Shown here one piece after another: positions 12,573 through 51,723 of a stretch of DNA of 64,000 nucleotides. The stretch is taken from contig NC_135550.1 in the NCBI RefSeq assembly GCF_964340395.1, positions 21,041,676-21,105,675 of the forward strand. The letters run 5' to 3'. Position 1 is the first letter of the stretch. Every line of letters starts with the position of its first letter. A program made the translations under genes and the position numbers. The notes under the pieces were generated by a model. That model was not told where the DNA came from and did no database searches. It saw nothing but the letters and a program-made list of their open reading frames with translations. This DNA comes from Glandiceps talaboti. Its lineage: Eukaryota; Hemichordata; Enteropneusta; Spengelidae.

Positions 12573-13461
12573 ACATCTTAGGGGGCCTGACATTTTCAAC
12601 TGACTGGGGGTGTTTTGGTAGTGGGGGGGGGGGTCATTTTGGAAAATACCACTTGAAGTGGCGGGGGGGGGTTACATTGGAAAGCGACAAAGTAAGTGTA
12701 ATTTTGGTGCCGTGAAATGACTTCTCACTGCAATTTGTCAAAATTTTCTACTGTGTGAGGGAGACACCCCCTCCCGTACCATCCCCCGTATGTATTTTCC
12801 ACATAATGTGATACGTGCATTATTTCTCAAATACGAAATTCAAGTATTTAGTATTGGGGTAGTAATGGCTAGTTGTGTATTACATTAGAGTCGGGGTAAT
12901 TCACCACTGGCACCAGATATATATTAATGGCAGTTTCAACTGTTGATTGAACTGACCATTTGTGTTTTGATCAAGTTGTCATTCTTAAGATAACATTTTG
13001 TTCTGAATGAAATTGTAGGAGCATTATGATATTAGCTAAATCTGAATGTATAAACGGAAGGCATAAAATATTCAAAATAATGTACAATTGTACATGGTAT
13101 TAATACACTGCACAGAGAGTTGTATTTGATACTGCACATTTTGTTTCATCATGTTTTACTGCAGTGTATAGTATCACAAACATGTATATGTACCATAAGT
13201 AGTATTATCAAAATTAGTTTATGCGATGCTTTACATTTGTAAAACACTAATTTTGTGTTATAGCAACATCACTATAGTAAGATCTATATGATGTGTTAAA
13301 AATATAAAGGGGTGTGTATGGGGGGTCATTTTGGAAAACGTGGTCTTTACTGGGGGTGCTTTTGGCTTTGGTCATTTGAGCTGAGGTCCAGTTTGAGAAA
13401 GACCATGTTCAACTCCAAAACACCCCCCCCCCGTCAGTTAAAAATGCCCGGCCCCTTAAAA
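12573..13461. mobile_element. Imperfect TIR element (non-autonomous DNA transposon or foldback)
   Basis: The left end reads TTAGGGGGCC.TGACATTTTCAACTGAC, then a G run and TGTTTTGG. The right end, reverse-complemented, reads TTAAGGGGCC.GGGCATTTTTAACTGAC, then a G run and TGTTTTGGAG. These are imperfect terminal inverted repeats of about 45 bp bounding about 890 bp. Inside, the phrase GGGGTCATTTTGGAAAA occurs near both ends in the same orientation (12635 and 13320). No transposase ORF is present. Target-site duplication is not clear; TTA or TTAA is possible. Confidence 0.5.
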
Positions 13462-14174
13462 TATGACCGTTTTTCTAACATTGGATAAAGTAAAGGTGTT
13501 GCAGCAACGTTGTCTTTTTTATCATCATAACAGGTGTGATTTACTTGTTTGCACCTGTCAGGGATCTCCAGCGGGTCGACTAAAAGTTAAATACTTCAGT
13601 GTAAACGCCCTCTACGGTTAACTCTAACCTCAGACCATTATAGAAAATAGTGAGCGCGTACAACCATCAAAAGCCTGCCGAGTACACGGGTTATGTTGGA
13701 TTTCCCGTTATTTAACTAACCCTTCCCGATGGTACCGGAGCCTCTCCAAGTCCCCTAAAGTATAGCTACTAGCTACTCCACAGTACAACTGTCCAAGTTC
13801 CCTCTACTACTCCACAGTACAGAGCAGTAGTCAAAATGCGGTGAAATATAAAGGATTGGTAAAATCTAACATGTGCAAAAATTGGTAATAAGTGACGAAT
13901 CCGACGAAAAGGGAATAGTTTGAATGAAATACTGGACACTGTATGGTCGATATGACTACTGCTCCAGGTGAGATCGTGATATTGTACCATAGAACTAATT
14001 AACGTCTTTAATCCAGTTACCTACACGTACATTGTTTATATTTATTTTTGTGTTACTCGATTCCAAAAGAATAACACATGATTATACAGTGCAAGTTCAA
14101 GTGTGCATATATTGAATTACATGTTACCATAATTTGATTAATTAAAATGGTTGTTGAAATATTGGATATCAATC

Positions 14175-14398
14175 ACAATACAGGTCGATCGTATCTTCAT
14201 CTCAACGTGTTTCAGAGACTCTGCGTTATGTTTCCTTTGAGATCTTCCACTCCACCTATAGATATTGACCATTGAGAGTAAAAATGAAAACACATGTTGT
14301 ACCACCATGCTCCAGTGTATTCCTCTGCACAGTAACCATCGTTGTCTCTGTCTCTGTCTCTTGTAGCAAACGACATTCCATTATGCCACGCCAAACAA
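14175..14398 (-). pseudogene. Fibrinogen-related domain exon, decayed
   Basis: On the minus strand a good pyrimidine-rich acceptor (ending CTCTGAG) leads into codons for GDCLAWHNGMSFATRDRDRD, then NDGYCAEEYTGAWWYNMC. This is the diagnostic second half of a fibrinogen-related domain (consensus HNGM.F.T.DRDND...CA..Y.GAWWYN.C), including the calcium-site DRDND. The D-R pair is duplicated (DRDRDND). After this the domain breaks: LNGQYL is in a second frame, GGVEDLKGN back in the first, and the terminal SLKHVEMKIRS in another, with the W..F(R/K)G segment missing. No upstream fibrinogen exon is visible. Frameshifts plus isolation make this a pseudogene fragment of a secreted lectin-type gene. Confidence 0.75.
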
Positions 14399-14399
14399 T

Positions 14400-15150
14400 C
14401 ACCTCAGAGGAGTAAAATAAAGAAAATTACTAACAACGCCAACGGTATTTAATTTGTACATGTTATTTACCTCTTCATTGATTGAAAACAGTATTGCACA
14501 AAAACTCCTCCACTTTATTATTATCATAGTAAATATAGTAAATATGTATGTAATATTATGAAAACACAGATTGATACAATTCATATCTAATATATCGTAC
14601 ATGGCTGTAATACATATTTACAGCATAATTATAATGAAAGTGATCAAATTATATAATAATTAGATGTTACTCCCCAACATTTGACTTGCCTACCCACTCA
14701 TATTTTTATCTTATTTGCAATAATATACGCCATCATTTGGCTGTTGCTATGGGCAGAATCTTGTTGCTAAGTGTGTTTGCAAACATTTGTTAATGTTGTT
14801 TATTTGGATATCCATCCCTATTATCTTTGTAATATGGGTCACCTGATTTTAGTTAAGCTATGCTTAAAAACAGTGTTTCCAACCATCCTCGAATAGAGGT
14901 TAATCTTGGTGCCATTAACGGATTGGTGCCATTTGCCTCATAAAAGATTTATTGATGATATCAATAAAAACAATAATCTTTCATGCATTCTAGGCTGAGA
15001 CAAAAAGCATTCTCTAAAGCCAAGAATCGCGTTTTTCAACCCAAATCACACACTTCTGGTGTGATCATTTTCATTTGAACAATTCCTCATTTGTACACCC
15101 TAAGTAAAATCCCTACCAAATCAAGGCAATTGGTCTAGCGTTTTTACCGT
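14400..15150. other. Non-genic stretch
   Basis: AT-rich sequence with no recognised exon; upstream fibrinogen-domain exons were looked for here on the minus strand and not found. Confidence 0.45.
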
Positions 15151-15151
15151 T

Positions 15152-15214
<63 letters not shown>

Positions 15215-15345
15215 CACACACACATACACACACATACATACATACATACATACATACGTACATACATACATACATACATACATACATACATACATACATA
15301 CATACATACATACGTACGTACGTATGTACGTACGTACGTACGTAC
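15152..15345. repeat. Compound microsatellite (CA)n-(CATA)n-(CGTA)n
   Basis: Roughly 80 bp of CA dinucleotide grades into about 90 bp of CATA and then GTAC/CGTA tetranucleotides. The long minus-strand frames here encode only CV and YVCM repeats and are artefacts. Confidence 0.95.
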
Positions 15346-15836
15346 AGTGGGGATCATTTTCAACTTCTGGCTCTGTCATTGTGTCAAATATATTAATGTG
15401 ACGAGAATGACTACAATATACCAACGATGGAAAATGTGTACACGAACTGGTCGAAGGGTTCTTATATGACGTCATAATGACGACATGAATACTTAAAACA
15501 TATCTCAAGGTTGGAAAGGACACCTGTTACTACACTGAAGGCCCGTTCAATCAAACACATTTGTACTTTTAGTGAAATTGTTATTGTTGGCAGTAAGAAA
15601 GACGTTTGATCTTTATTTATCTTACTAAATAAAACTTCATTGCATGTTGATTTCAGTTTCTATGAAAATTTGACAATGGCTACACAATAATCTGTGAATA
15701 ATAATGCTGGTCATTTGTTATATGATAATTTTCCCGTGTCTTGGTCATCCATTTTTATGTAATATATAATATCATAGTTGTGTCTTCACATTGTTACCAG
15801 ACTAAATAATGCACATTAAGTATTCATGGATCCATC

Positions 15837-18186
15837 TCAATCAATAGCTGGACAAACCCACATATGGATGGCACAGTGACGAGAAGATGGGTACGGATCA
15901 GATATTGCTGTTGACTGTCCACCACAGTGACATCGGTACTGTTCAATATTAGTTGGTATGTCTGTTTGTGTTTCCAAATAAGTCTCAACTCCACCCAGTG
16001 TAGTACACGCCACTCCAGTGAACACAGACTCCCTAGCTATAGCTATCGTCTAGAAATAAAAGATTATTGTAAGTTTCTACTTTAATGTATGTCTCTAATT
16101 ATGCTCTCCATATATCATGTCATTTCGTTTTCAAAGTCAAACCGGTTAAAGTTTTAATAACTAGACAAAACATGTTACTATTTGCAGCTATCGTGTGTAT
16201 AATTAATGTAACTTGAAATTAATTTAATATACAACGTATTCACGTCTTTATTATGATTATAATCACCTGTAAATTATCTACCTCTCCTTACCTCTGGTGT
16301 TCCAAGATGAGGAACCCAGTTAGTCATGGAAACATCTCCATAACCACTGTTACCAGAAATACTTTCATGTGTACACGCTGTCAGATTACCGGCACCAGGT
16401 TCACCAGGATCACCTTTGTCACCTTGAGATCCATTGTAACCTCTTGGACCAGGCATTTTACTAATGATGTCTAATTCTTGGTAGATGGATGAATTCATGG
16501 ATGTCAATTCACTCCCGAACTGGCTTTCTGTATTATTTAGCCTGAACTCTAACACAGATATCTGATAAAAAATTAAAAGACAAATAAGGGACTAAATGAG
16601 AAATACAAGATGGGGTTAAAAACCATTTTTATCAGTATTTCCGTACAAGCCATCTTTTACACATAACATTGAAAACGAATATTTTGGCATTACACAATCT
16701 GACGTCCAAGCAAAATTTTAACAACTGACATTACTCGTTCAGAAAATATTTTTTCCGGAGAGATTTCTTTTCACGTGTTCAGTTAACGTCTTACCTTTGC
16801 CGTATTAATAGCGACCTTCACACCAACAGAGACATTCACAGCACCGGGCTCCAACATTTGTTCCAAGTTTACAAACTAGCTTACCGAGATGTCATCACAG
16901 TGCATGATTATGGAAAGAAATTAAAATATACATCAAATCACTTTAAAAGAACCCAAAACAAATGACAAGATAAAAAATATCAGATGTTTTTTGTGTGTCT
17001 GTGATATTCAAGGCTGACAGATTGGTCGTTGTTTGCACTCTGTATAGCAACCATTAATGATGAATCTGTACATCAATCTGGAATTTTCAAGAGGAAAATG
17101 TTTTTTTATTTTTATAAACGTGTTCATTTGATCTGATATTTTATTTACCCGCTCCAATAAGGTTTGATATGCTATTTCTAACTGGTTAATTTTATCTCGG
17201 AGTTCTTCGGGAGATAAACTTGGATCTGCTGTAGACTGTTCACTTCTTTGTGGAGACGGTTGTCCTGGTGAAGTACCTTCATTTAATGATAGGATAAAAA
17301 GGAGAGATATTATGCGATGTTTCAGAACAATAATTTATCCAAACCTGTACAGAGAGCGTGTGATTATTTCAAACAATGACCTGTGGAAAACGTTGAGAAC
17401 CTAAACCTGAATTCAGACAAATGTGGTCATTCTGAAATAGTCATTCCCAAAACATAACAATACAAACTAGTGCATGTTCCCCTGATAGTAATTGCAGACG
17501 GACATTTTGGATTTACCTGATATTGCTGTGGATCCAAGAACAACTGCCAACAATGCAACAATAGAAACAACACCAATTATGATGTACGTCTTAATAAATG
17601 TCTTGGCAACTTCATTTGGCAGTTTCGCTCTATGAAGGCAACAAAATATTATATTTGTGTCATTTACTGTGTGATTAGGACTGGCAAAAAATCAACTTGG
17701 TATCTTTTTTATTTATATTACGGAATGTAGGCTAATCATTGTTCTATATTATATAGAAAGCATTTCTTGAAGCTTTGTACAATCTTCCGATTGGTGCCTT
17801 TGGCGGCGTATGACTCTTCCCTTTGGGTCTATGATTAGATGAGGTATGTTCAAGATAGCGGCCATGCCCCCCCTGTACTACCGAAGATTTACCATACTTG
17901 CGTGTGGTACTTTTATATGGTCGGGTCACTTTGCAAAATACATTAGAAAATAACCATAAATTATATCATATAATGTGATTACATTGTAAAATGTCTAACA
18001 CACATTGCATAGAAAATGCAGGCTGTTGATATGTGACATTGGGACATTGTATCGTGTTTCTAGAACGTCAGACCACTATATTTTCTACAGTGGTCTGAGC
18101 TAAAACTTAAAAGCGTGATGTAAAAGTAGTTCGGCTTACCTAGATACAGCAACATCGAATTTCTCCTCGTTCAAGGTCTCGGTCAT
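15837..18186 (-). CDS. Type II membrane collagen-like protein with six-Cys C-terminal domain (paralogue B)
   Basis: Six exons (minus strand): 18186-18140, 17629-17517, 17276-17149, 16875-16795, 16561-16292, 16049-15837; 283 aa. Layout: 30-residue cytoplasmic tail starting MTETLNEEKFD, transmembrane helix at about 31-53 (YIIIGVVSIVALLAVVLG), short stalk, seven Gly-X-Y triplets (161-181), then the same ~100-residue six-cysteine domain as paralogue A ending HCAIHMWVCPAID. Exon order, phases and the 81-bp exon 4 match paralogue A. B lacks the two large stalk exons of A (147 and 330 bp) and its tyrosine-rich tail. The last two exons are nearly identical to A in nucleotide sequence. The acceptor of exon 4 has a weak pyrimidine tract but is supported by homology and phase. 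A minus-strand AATAAA (plus 15612-15617) is a candidate polyadenylation signal. Function unknown; a surface receptor or adhesion role is inference. Confidence 0.87.
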
Positions 18187-18982
<796 letters not shown>

Positions 18983-19075
18983 TACGCTCTGCCACTGCGG
19001 TATAGAGCACTGTCTTAGCAGATTGATACTCACCGAGTTATATATATATATATATATCACAAAATGAGGACACAT

Positions 19076-19080
<5 letters not shown>

Positions 19081-19120
<40 letters not shown>
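19081..19120. repeat. (TA)n microsatellite
   Basis: Forty bases of TA dinucleotide; a shorter TA tract lies at 19039-19057, with the duplicated 21-bp filler at 19060-19080 between them. Confidence 0.9.
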
Positions 19121-19128
<8 letters not shown>

Positions 19129-19223
19129 TTTCATTCTTCTTTCGCCAAGTAGAGTGCTCGATCACCTTGGAGAGCTATCATACATAAAAATGAAAGAAGA
19201 CGAGTCTGATATTACATAGTGGA

Positions 19224-19267
19224 ATTACACTACGGACCGTTTCACCCGAAGGATCGTCAGGTGTAAT
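19224..19267 (-). ncRNA. Type I hammerhead ribozyme (minus-strand copy)
   Basis: Same 44-nt motif as the plus-strand copy at 19466-19509, in the left arm of the inverted repeat and read from the minus strand. Its 5' stem I strand is the complement of 19261-19267 and its 3' stem I strand that of 19224-19230. Confidence 0.8.
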
Positions 19268-19465
19268 AGTGTGGTTTAATAGTATTCGTTAGCTATACAT
19301 CCTGCATTATGTACATAACTTGTGTGTGTTCACTGATGGCTGTGTGTACACAAAAACGTAACCTTTGTTGTCAATCTTTTTGTGTACACACAGCCATCAG
19401 TGAACACACACAAGTTATGTACATAATGCAGGATGTATAGCTAACGAATACTATTAAACCACACT

Positions 19466-19509
19466 ATTACACCTGACGATCCTTCGGGTGAAACGGTCCG
19501 TAGTGTAAT
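19466..19509 (+). ncRNA. Type I hammerhead ribozyme (plus-strand copy)
   Basis: Parts in order: stem I 5' strand ATTACAC (19466-19472); conserved core CTGACGA (19473-19479); stem II CC-TTCG-GG closed by a U-U; core GAAA (19490-19493); a short stem III (ACG/CGT with a GTC loop); cleavage site U-A (19501-19502); stem I 3' strand GTGTAAT (19503-19509), which pairs perfectly over seven bases with the 5' strand. Core and stem order match the minimal type I hammerheads known in Penelope-like elements, where self-cleavage processes the element RNA. The short stem III predicts activity mainly as a dimer. Activity itself is not shown by sequence. Confidence 0.82.
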
Positions 19510-19541
19510 TCCACTATGTAATATCAGACTCGTCTTCTTTC

Positions 19542-20282
<741 letters not shown>

Positions 20283-20295
20283 GTTACCTAGCAAC
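20283..20295 (+). promoter_or_regulatory. RFX X-box upstream of LRRC9
   Basis: GTTACC-T-AGCAAC fits the X-box consensus GTNRCC(N0-3)RGYAAC at every position. It lies about 90 bp upstream of the probable transcription start region of LRRC9, the usual distance for ciliary genes controlled by RFX factors. Confidence 0.7.
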
Positions 20296-20339
20296 ACGAT
20301 GATGTTGACTCGGCCAGCCGGGTAGTGTTGATCATGTGA

Positions 20340-20420
20340 CCCGGAGCGACCAATCAGAATTCATAACACAAATTCAAGATGGCGGAGCTCGTTCAATGAA
20401 AACAACTTCTGGTTGTCAGA
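20340..20420 (+). promoter_or_regulatory. LRRC9 core promoter and 5' non-coding exon
   Basis: A CCAAT box (20350-20354, within GACCAATCAG) is followed by CAAGATGGCGG (20375-20385), a YY1-type initiator element. A clean donor (TCAGA|GTAAGT) follows 20420. The ATG in the YY1-like site opens only a six-codon uORF (TGA), so this exon is non-coding. It would splice to the acceptor at 21459 (CTTTGCAG), 58 bp before the LRRC9 start codon. Transcription start is inferred. Confidence 0.55.
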
Positions 20421-21516
20421 GTAAGTACCAAAAACTCCATCCCTTTATTCAAACATTTAATGATTTAGTGTATTTTATGAAGACTGGATACACCATGTTA
20501 CGGTATGGCTTCACTCACTGTGATTATCGCGTTAGTATGTCAGTGGTTCGGTACTTAGCAACTGCCGCAGTGTCGTGACGCTCTGACGATCGTGGCTCCA
20601 TACCGCTCGTGATGATACCAAGCAACAGTGATATGAAAACTCTTTGACTTAGAAGAACCTACCGTATATTAGTATAACTCTGGAATTTATAACTAGTAAC
20701 ACTAAACAGAGACGCTGATAGAACCATAATCGTGTCGTCTGTTTGGGAATGCATTCGTGAACATTTGAACTTGCCACTGTACTGGCACAGTCTACAGCAC
20801 TTGTGAGCATACTATAAAATGCAAGTCCAAAATCTACAAAATAACTGCATAATTAGCCAGTTTAGCATATGTATGAATATATCACAGGATATCTACGTAC
20901 ACAGTCACAAGTGATGCCGTTTTATCATGGATGTGTTACGGACGGTTCATGGTTTTATGAATGTTCTAAATTATCTAATTACGCAATTACATTTTACATG
21001 TTTTATTTTGTAAATATATTACTAGGACATTCACGTCTAGCTCACAAGTGACTGTGGATTCTACCGGGTTACGTGAATAATTTCTAAGCCCTTTTCTCTG
21101 TGCTTGACTACTAAGTTTGATTTTGGATGAAAATACAGCTCTAGGAACTTCGTTTTGTTAGTTCATTTTGCTACATGTAAAAACTTGTAGCTGTAAGTCT
21201 GTGCTACCTTCTACTTGCCAAAAAATATGTAACTTGGAAATCACTTCATCATTGATGAGACCTTGACAATGATATGAACAATCTAATATAATGTAGTTTC
21301 AGGATCACTATTCATCTCAACAGTATTTGAGTCCCAAGTCGATTTAATCATAGAGAGTGGAGACTTCTTCACTCTCTATGATTCTAACATTGTAATTCTT
21401 GTAAGATATTTCAACTGTGTCAGGTCCTTATAGTGACATATTTTAATCTACTTTGCAGAATGTAAAGGCCATTAAAATGATTGGTAAGCCGATAACGTAG
21501 TAGTAGAGACTTGAAA

Positions 21517-38795
<17,279 letters not shown>

Positions 38796-39231
38796 TAAAC
38801 ATTTGTTCAGACGAAATGAGAAGAAATTCCAGCATCAAGAGAAATGGTATTTACCATGAAAGTGCATCCACTGTGTGCATCCCCATATTGAAAATGCTGC
38901 CCATATTCTGAAATTTATTGAGAGGTCCTAACAAGATTTAGCTTTGCAGCATTATCATCATAACAGTGCAAATATGAGTCCCCAAACTGTACAGTGTAGA
39001 TTTGTACCTTATAGTTGAAAATACCTTCCTAGATATTGTGAAGTAGTAAAGAAATGTGCAAGTTTCGTCTATTTTTTTGAAAGCAGATGATTTGAATAAT
39101 TACAAATAAGGTACATTCCTACTAAACATATCGTTTTAATTAATGTACAGAAGTTTAACACTTGTACATGTTTTGTATGTGTGCTTAAACCGGTCAAAAT
39201 TATATGTGTTTATATATAGTGTGAACTTGAT

Positions 39232-39237
39232 AATAAA
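39232..39237 (+). terminator. Probable LRRC9 polyadenylation signal
   Basis: AATAAA about 435 bp after the stop codon, followed by a GT-rich stretch (TGTGGTGCTTTGTTTCCC). An AATAAA overlapping the stop codon (38794-38799) and another near 40519 are alternatives. Confidence 0.5.
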
Positions 39238-39255
39238 ATGTGGTGCTTTGTTTCC

Positions 39256-42200
39256 CTGTTATTCTTTGCACTTTACATGTTGTTCTGCTGTATGTCTTTG
39301 TTTTGAATCTAGCGATGCAATGTAGTGATGTACTGTACACAGGCAACTGGAATGACCAGAAGTCATTCATACACAAATAAGCAGCTGATATCTCCTTCCC
39401 TTCCCCCTATATTTTATCATGACTCACAGAAATACAAAAGTGATCATTCCAACTGAGAAAGCTCAGGTTAGGATGATTATTTCTGTCACTCTTTTGTCAC
39501 CAAACGAGACCTCTCTAGAGGTTACCATGCACTATCTGGTAATTGCAAAATTTCATCAATAGAGGGTGCCATTCACCGATAATTTGAATACTGGCATTGC
39601 CAGTTTCAAAACTCGAAAGAGGGCACTATAACTGAATAACTATACAAGTATTGACTAATTCTAGTTAACAGATATGCTGCTGACTGATAGAATAGCAGAC
39701 ATTTATGTTTCTATATTAAGTATACATGTATTTTAACAATGTCATGTAATCTAGAAAAGACCTTAAAAAGATGGTCATGAACGATTGAGTACTTTTAGTG
39801 ATACATATGAACCACAATATACATACTGTACTGGTATGTATCTGCGAAGTCATCTGAACTATACACAAGTTTTTTGTAGCTAGCAACGTACTGAAAGCAA
39901 AGATAGCTTCTTTTATTTTGGTATGAAAAGGATGCAAAGTAATACATGTTTACTATTTGAAGGCACTATACTGTCTTGTAATGTGAAATATTTGTTGTAT
40001 ATAGTCCCTGTTACCCTTTATGTACAGTTTTCTATACATATAATTTACATTCTTCAACAGAAATCTGCCCAGCTGTGTTCAGCCTAAAATGATACACATG
40101 TATGTATGTAAAAAATGATTTACCAGTAATTCATTTCAGTGAGAGAAATATTCCATCAAAACGTTAATGTGGTCCAACATTTATCTTTGATTCACACATT
40201 GTATGGAAATTGAAGTTTGAAATTTATACTCACATATTGTTTATATTGCGTATTTTTGTAGAGAACTTGTTTTGGAATTGATTCAAATGCCTTCATCAAT
40301 CACCCTCATCTCATTGGAATGCATTGTATTGAATATTCATGTTTGCCACACGTGTGTACTCAGCACAGTGTATGTCGTGTTTTCAAGCGAGACACAATTG
40401 ATAAGATCTGGATGTGAATTCACTTTTATTGTTGTTGTTTTTTTGCACAGTCCAAACCTGCCATGGATGTGTGTTTATTTATGAAGGCTTGTTATGTGAT
40501 TAGTGTATAAAAGAGGAAATAAAAATATAAATATTACACACTATATTGGTTGTTTTAGTGGTATATATCTACACACATTGTTTCACTGTTATCAAAGAAT
40601 GCATTTTAACTTTGACATGTACTGATTGTACATTATTATGAAAGGGGAAAAACAGAATCTGATTATCTCTCTTATATATATTGGTCAGTTTGGCTATTAT
40701 AGAAGAGGCCTGCTGTACAATGGAGTGAGGCATTATGGGAAACAAACAAGGTTTACTGCTGTGTATATAACAACGAATATTTACAACTCTGGCAATCAAG
40801 GTCTCGGTTTACTAAACTAGACACAAACAGAAACTAGTGTTGTGACGTGTTGATATAAACAATTGAATGGATGTTGCTTTGTAATTGTACTCCAAGGAGG
40901 GTAGCATTTTTGATGACTTCCATGTATGACCTTGTAGAGTACATTTTTAAGGACTTCAATCTTGCACTGTCACAAGTTAATTAGATTTGGCATTTACACA
41001 ACATAGGCACTGCTATCCCACTTGTGTCATCTACCACGTACATCAAATTGACAAATAGCAATACAATAATTATAATTTGTAATTATACTTTTGGCTATCT
41101 TAGTAAACTTAAGGCCTCAATTGCCAGAGTAGTAAATGAATTGTGTATGACAACAGCGAAGCAAAATGATTAAATCATGTACTACTGTTAGACTCATGGA
41201 TTACAAAATAAGGCAGAGTCCTACATGGACTGTGTATCAATTAAGATAGTTCGGATACCAGTCATTGTTCCAATGAGGTGCAGACTGAACTTTACAGTTC
41301 TTGATGGTCAATGTTCCATGCAAGTAAAGGGGTGCAACAACTATTGAAGTGGAAATCTGTGCTCTCATTAAGTATTCAAATATGATAATGACATTATGAC
41401 ATAATTTCCTTGGTTACCAAAGAGTGCATACCCAGGCTGATTTGGTTTTAGATAAGTTCTAAGGTATGGAAATTGTTTTAATGACTCTTAGCTGAAAATG
41501 AGTTTTGGCTACAGACTGACTGGAATCACAGTTATAGTGTTTTCAAATACAGGTCTTGGGTATATAAGACATTTGTTTTGTGTCATAAAATTGTTTTTAA
41601 AATTTGTGCTGAGAATTTTGCAGCAATTCTTGATAGACATACACACAAAAGACACACAACAATGATTCTACAGATCTCTAATCCTAAACCAATGTTTATT
41701 AAAATAAACAATGTTCTTGTCTTCATAAATCTTTTCCTTTTCTTAAAATAGGGTATACCAAATATACTGACAACTACATTATTACGTAATATACACATTC
41801 ATGTCCCAGTACACAATAACTTATGGAACCTGCACTGACTACTGGATAACAACATATCTGCAGAATCATACTATTAGAGTAAATATGTATATTCCTGAGA
41901 CAGTTTTTTGTCAGGGGTCATGATAAAAAAGATTTTTCAGGATTCCTTGTTGACAGAATGGATAAAACCATTCTTGCAAACCAGAGTTATTATTTCTACC
42001 ACTACATTTCAAAATAAATACGAGGCTTGTTCAGAACGTTGCCGTAAAACAGGTCATGGTTTGCGATGATGGGATAAAACAAACATATCTATCTTTTTGG
42101 GTTCAGCAGCTACACACTAATACATATCTTTGTACACACACACAAATATATTAATACAGTTTTAATACAGATTTTTTAATGTCAAGGTATCATTTGTCAT

Positions 42201-42780
42201 GAGACAAAAAATATACAGAACTATGATGTGAAAGTCATTACACATTGTATATAGATATTTTGTGTCAGTCTAATTCTTTCTCTTTGATATTCCAAGATTA
42301 TCGAGGGAGATGTATGATTCTAGAGGAGTAGATGTGTCAATAATTTGATAAAAAATGTCACAGTTTTGTATTGATGTTCATTTATAGTCATTTGTCCAGA
42401 TAGAATACGACCCCACACATAGTATAGCTATTATTCATGATTTAATACCTAGTGACTTCATGTCATCATTATTGAACAAAGGTCTCTTTTTTTGCAACCT
42501 TTAAATTTTTTTTTTTTATCTGTTGTATATTTTGAGACTGTAATCATATAAATAATAATAATAATAATAATACTCATATTTACAAAATTTGATTACAAAG
42601 TTAAAAGTCTATTCCAACACAGCTGGGACTTACATTTGAATAATAGAATGATTTTTACCTGTAAGACCAATTCTTACAATTTGATTATTGTTACATGTCC
42701 AACATGATGAATATGAAAATTTGAGATTTATATGGGATTTATTTATATGGGTCATCCACTTTAGTGGCAAATAAATAATG
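39256..42780. other. Intergenic region between convergent LRRC9 and CLHC1
   Basis: About 3.5 kb of AT-rich sequence with no supported exon, RNA gene or transposon protein. Holds an (AAT)n run at 42550-42571. Confidence 0.5.
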
Positions 42781-42802
42781 AACTCGAGACCAGTGTATTA
42801 AA

Positions 42803-42808
42803 TTTATT
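42803..42808 (-). terminator. Probable CLHC1 polyadenylation signal
   Basis: Minus-strand AATAAA about 415 bp past the CLHC1 stop codon. No closer canonical hexamer was found on that strand. Confidence 0.4.
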
Positions 42809-43223
42809 ACACAAACTCAGTACAAGACAATACTCACAAGAGATAATAGTAAAAAGAATAATTCTTTGTAGAAGACAACATGCATCCCATTGATGGGCTG
42901 CGTCTTTAAGAATTTAACCTGTGAATTGATGATAACATAAACTGGTGCAAGATTCATAATCTCAATTTGACAACAAAACAAAGTGAAACACCCTACACTT
43001 CTCTCACCTCTATGGTATACAAGTTTTTTTTTTATAAAGGTTAACACAGGCATGGTAGAGAATAAAGGTACAGACAAACGGATGGATGGACAGATAAACA
43101 AACCTATTCTAATATACACCAATAAATAGTTAAATTTATGAAAAAGGAGTTAAAAACTCAGAACAAAACATAGAGATTATGAAAGACAAATTTAAAATAA
43201 TTGACATGTTGTTAAGATGATAA

Positions 43224-51723
<8,500 letters not shown>

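Noticed and set aside
15113-15523. 136-codon minus-strand ORF
   Set aside because: Translation of CA and CATA microsatellites.
17744-17929. Minus-strand ORF between exons 1 and 2 of paralogue B, as an alternative tail exon
   Set aside because: No acceptor/donor pair in phase with the flanking exons; a basic, Gly/His-rich peptide without homology I recognise.
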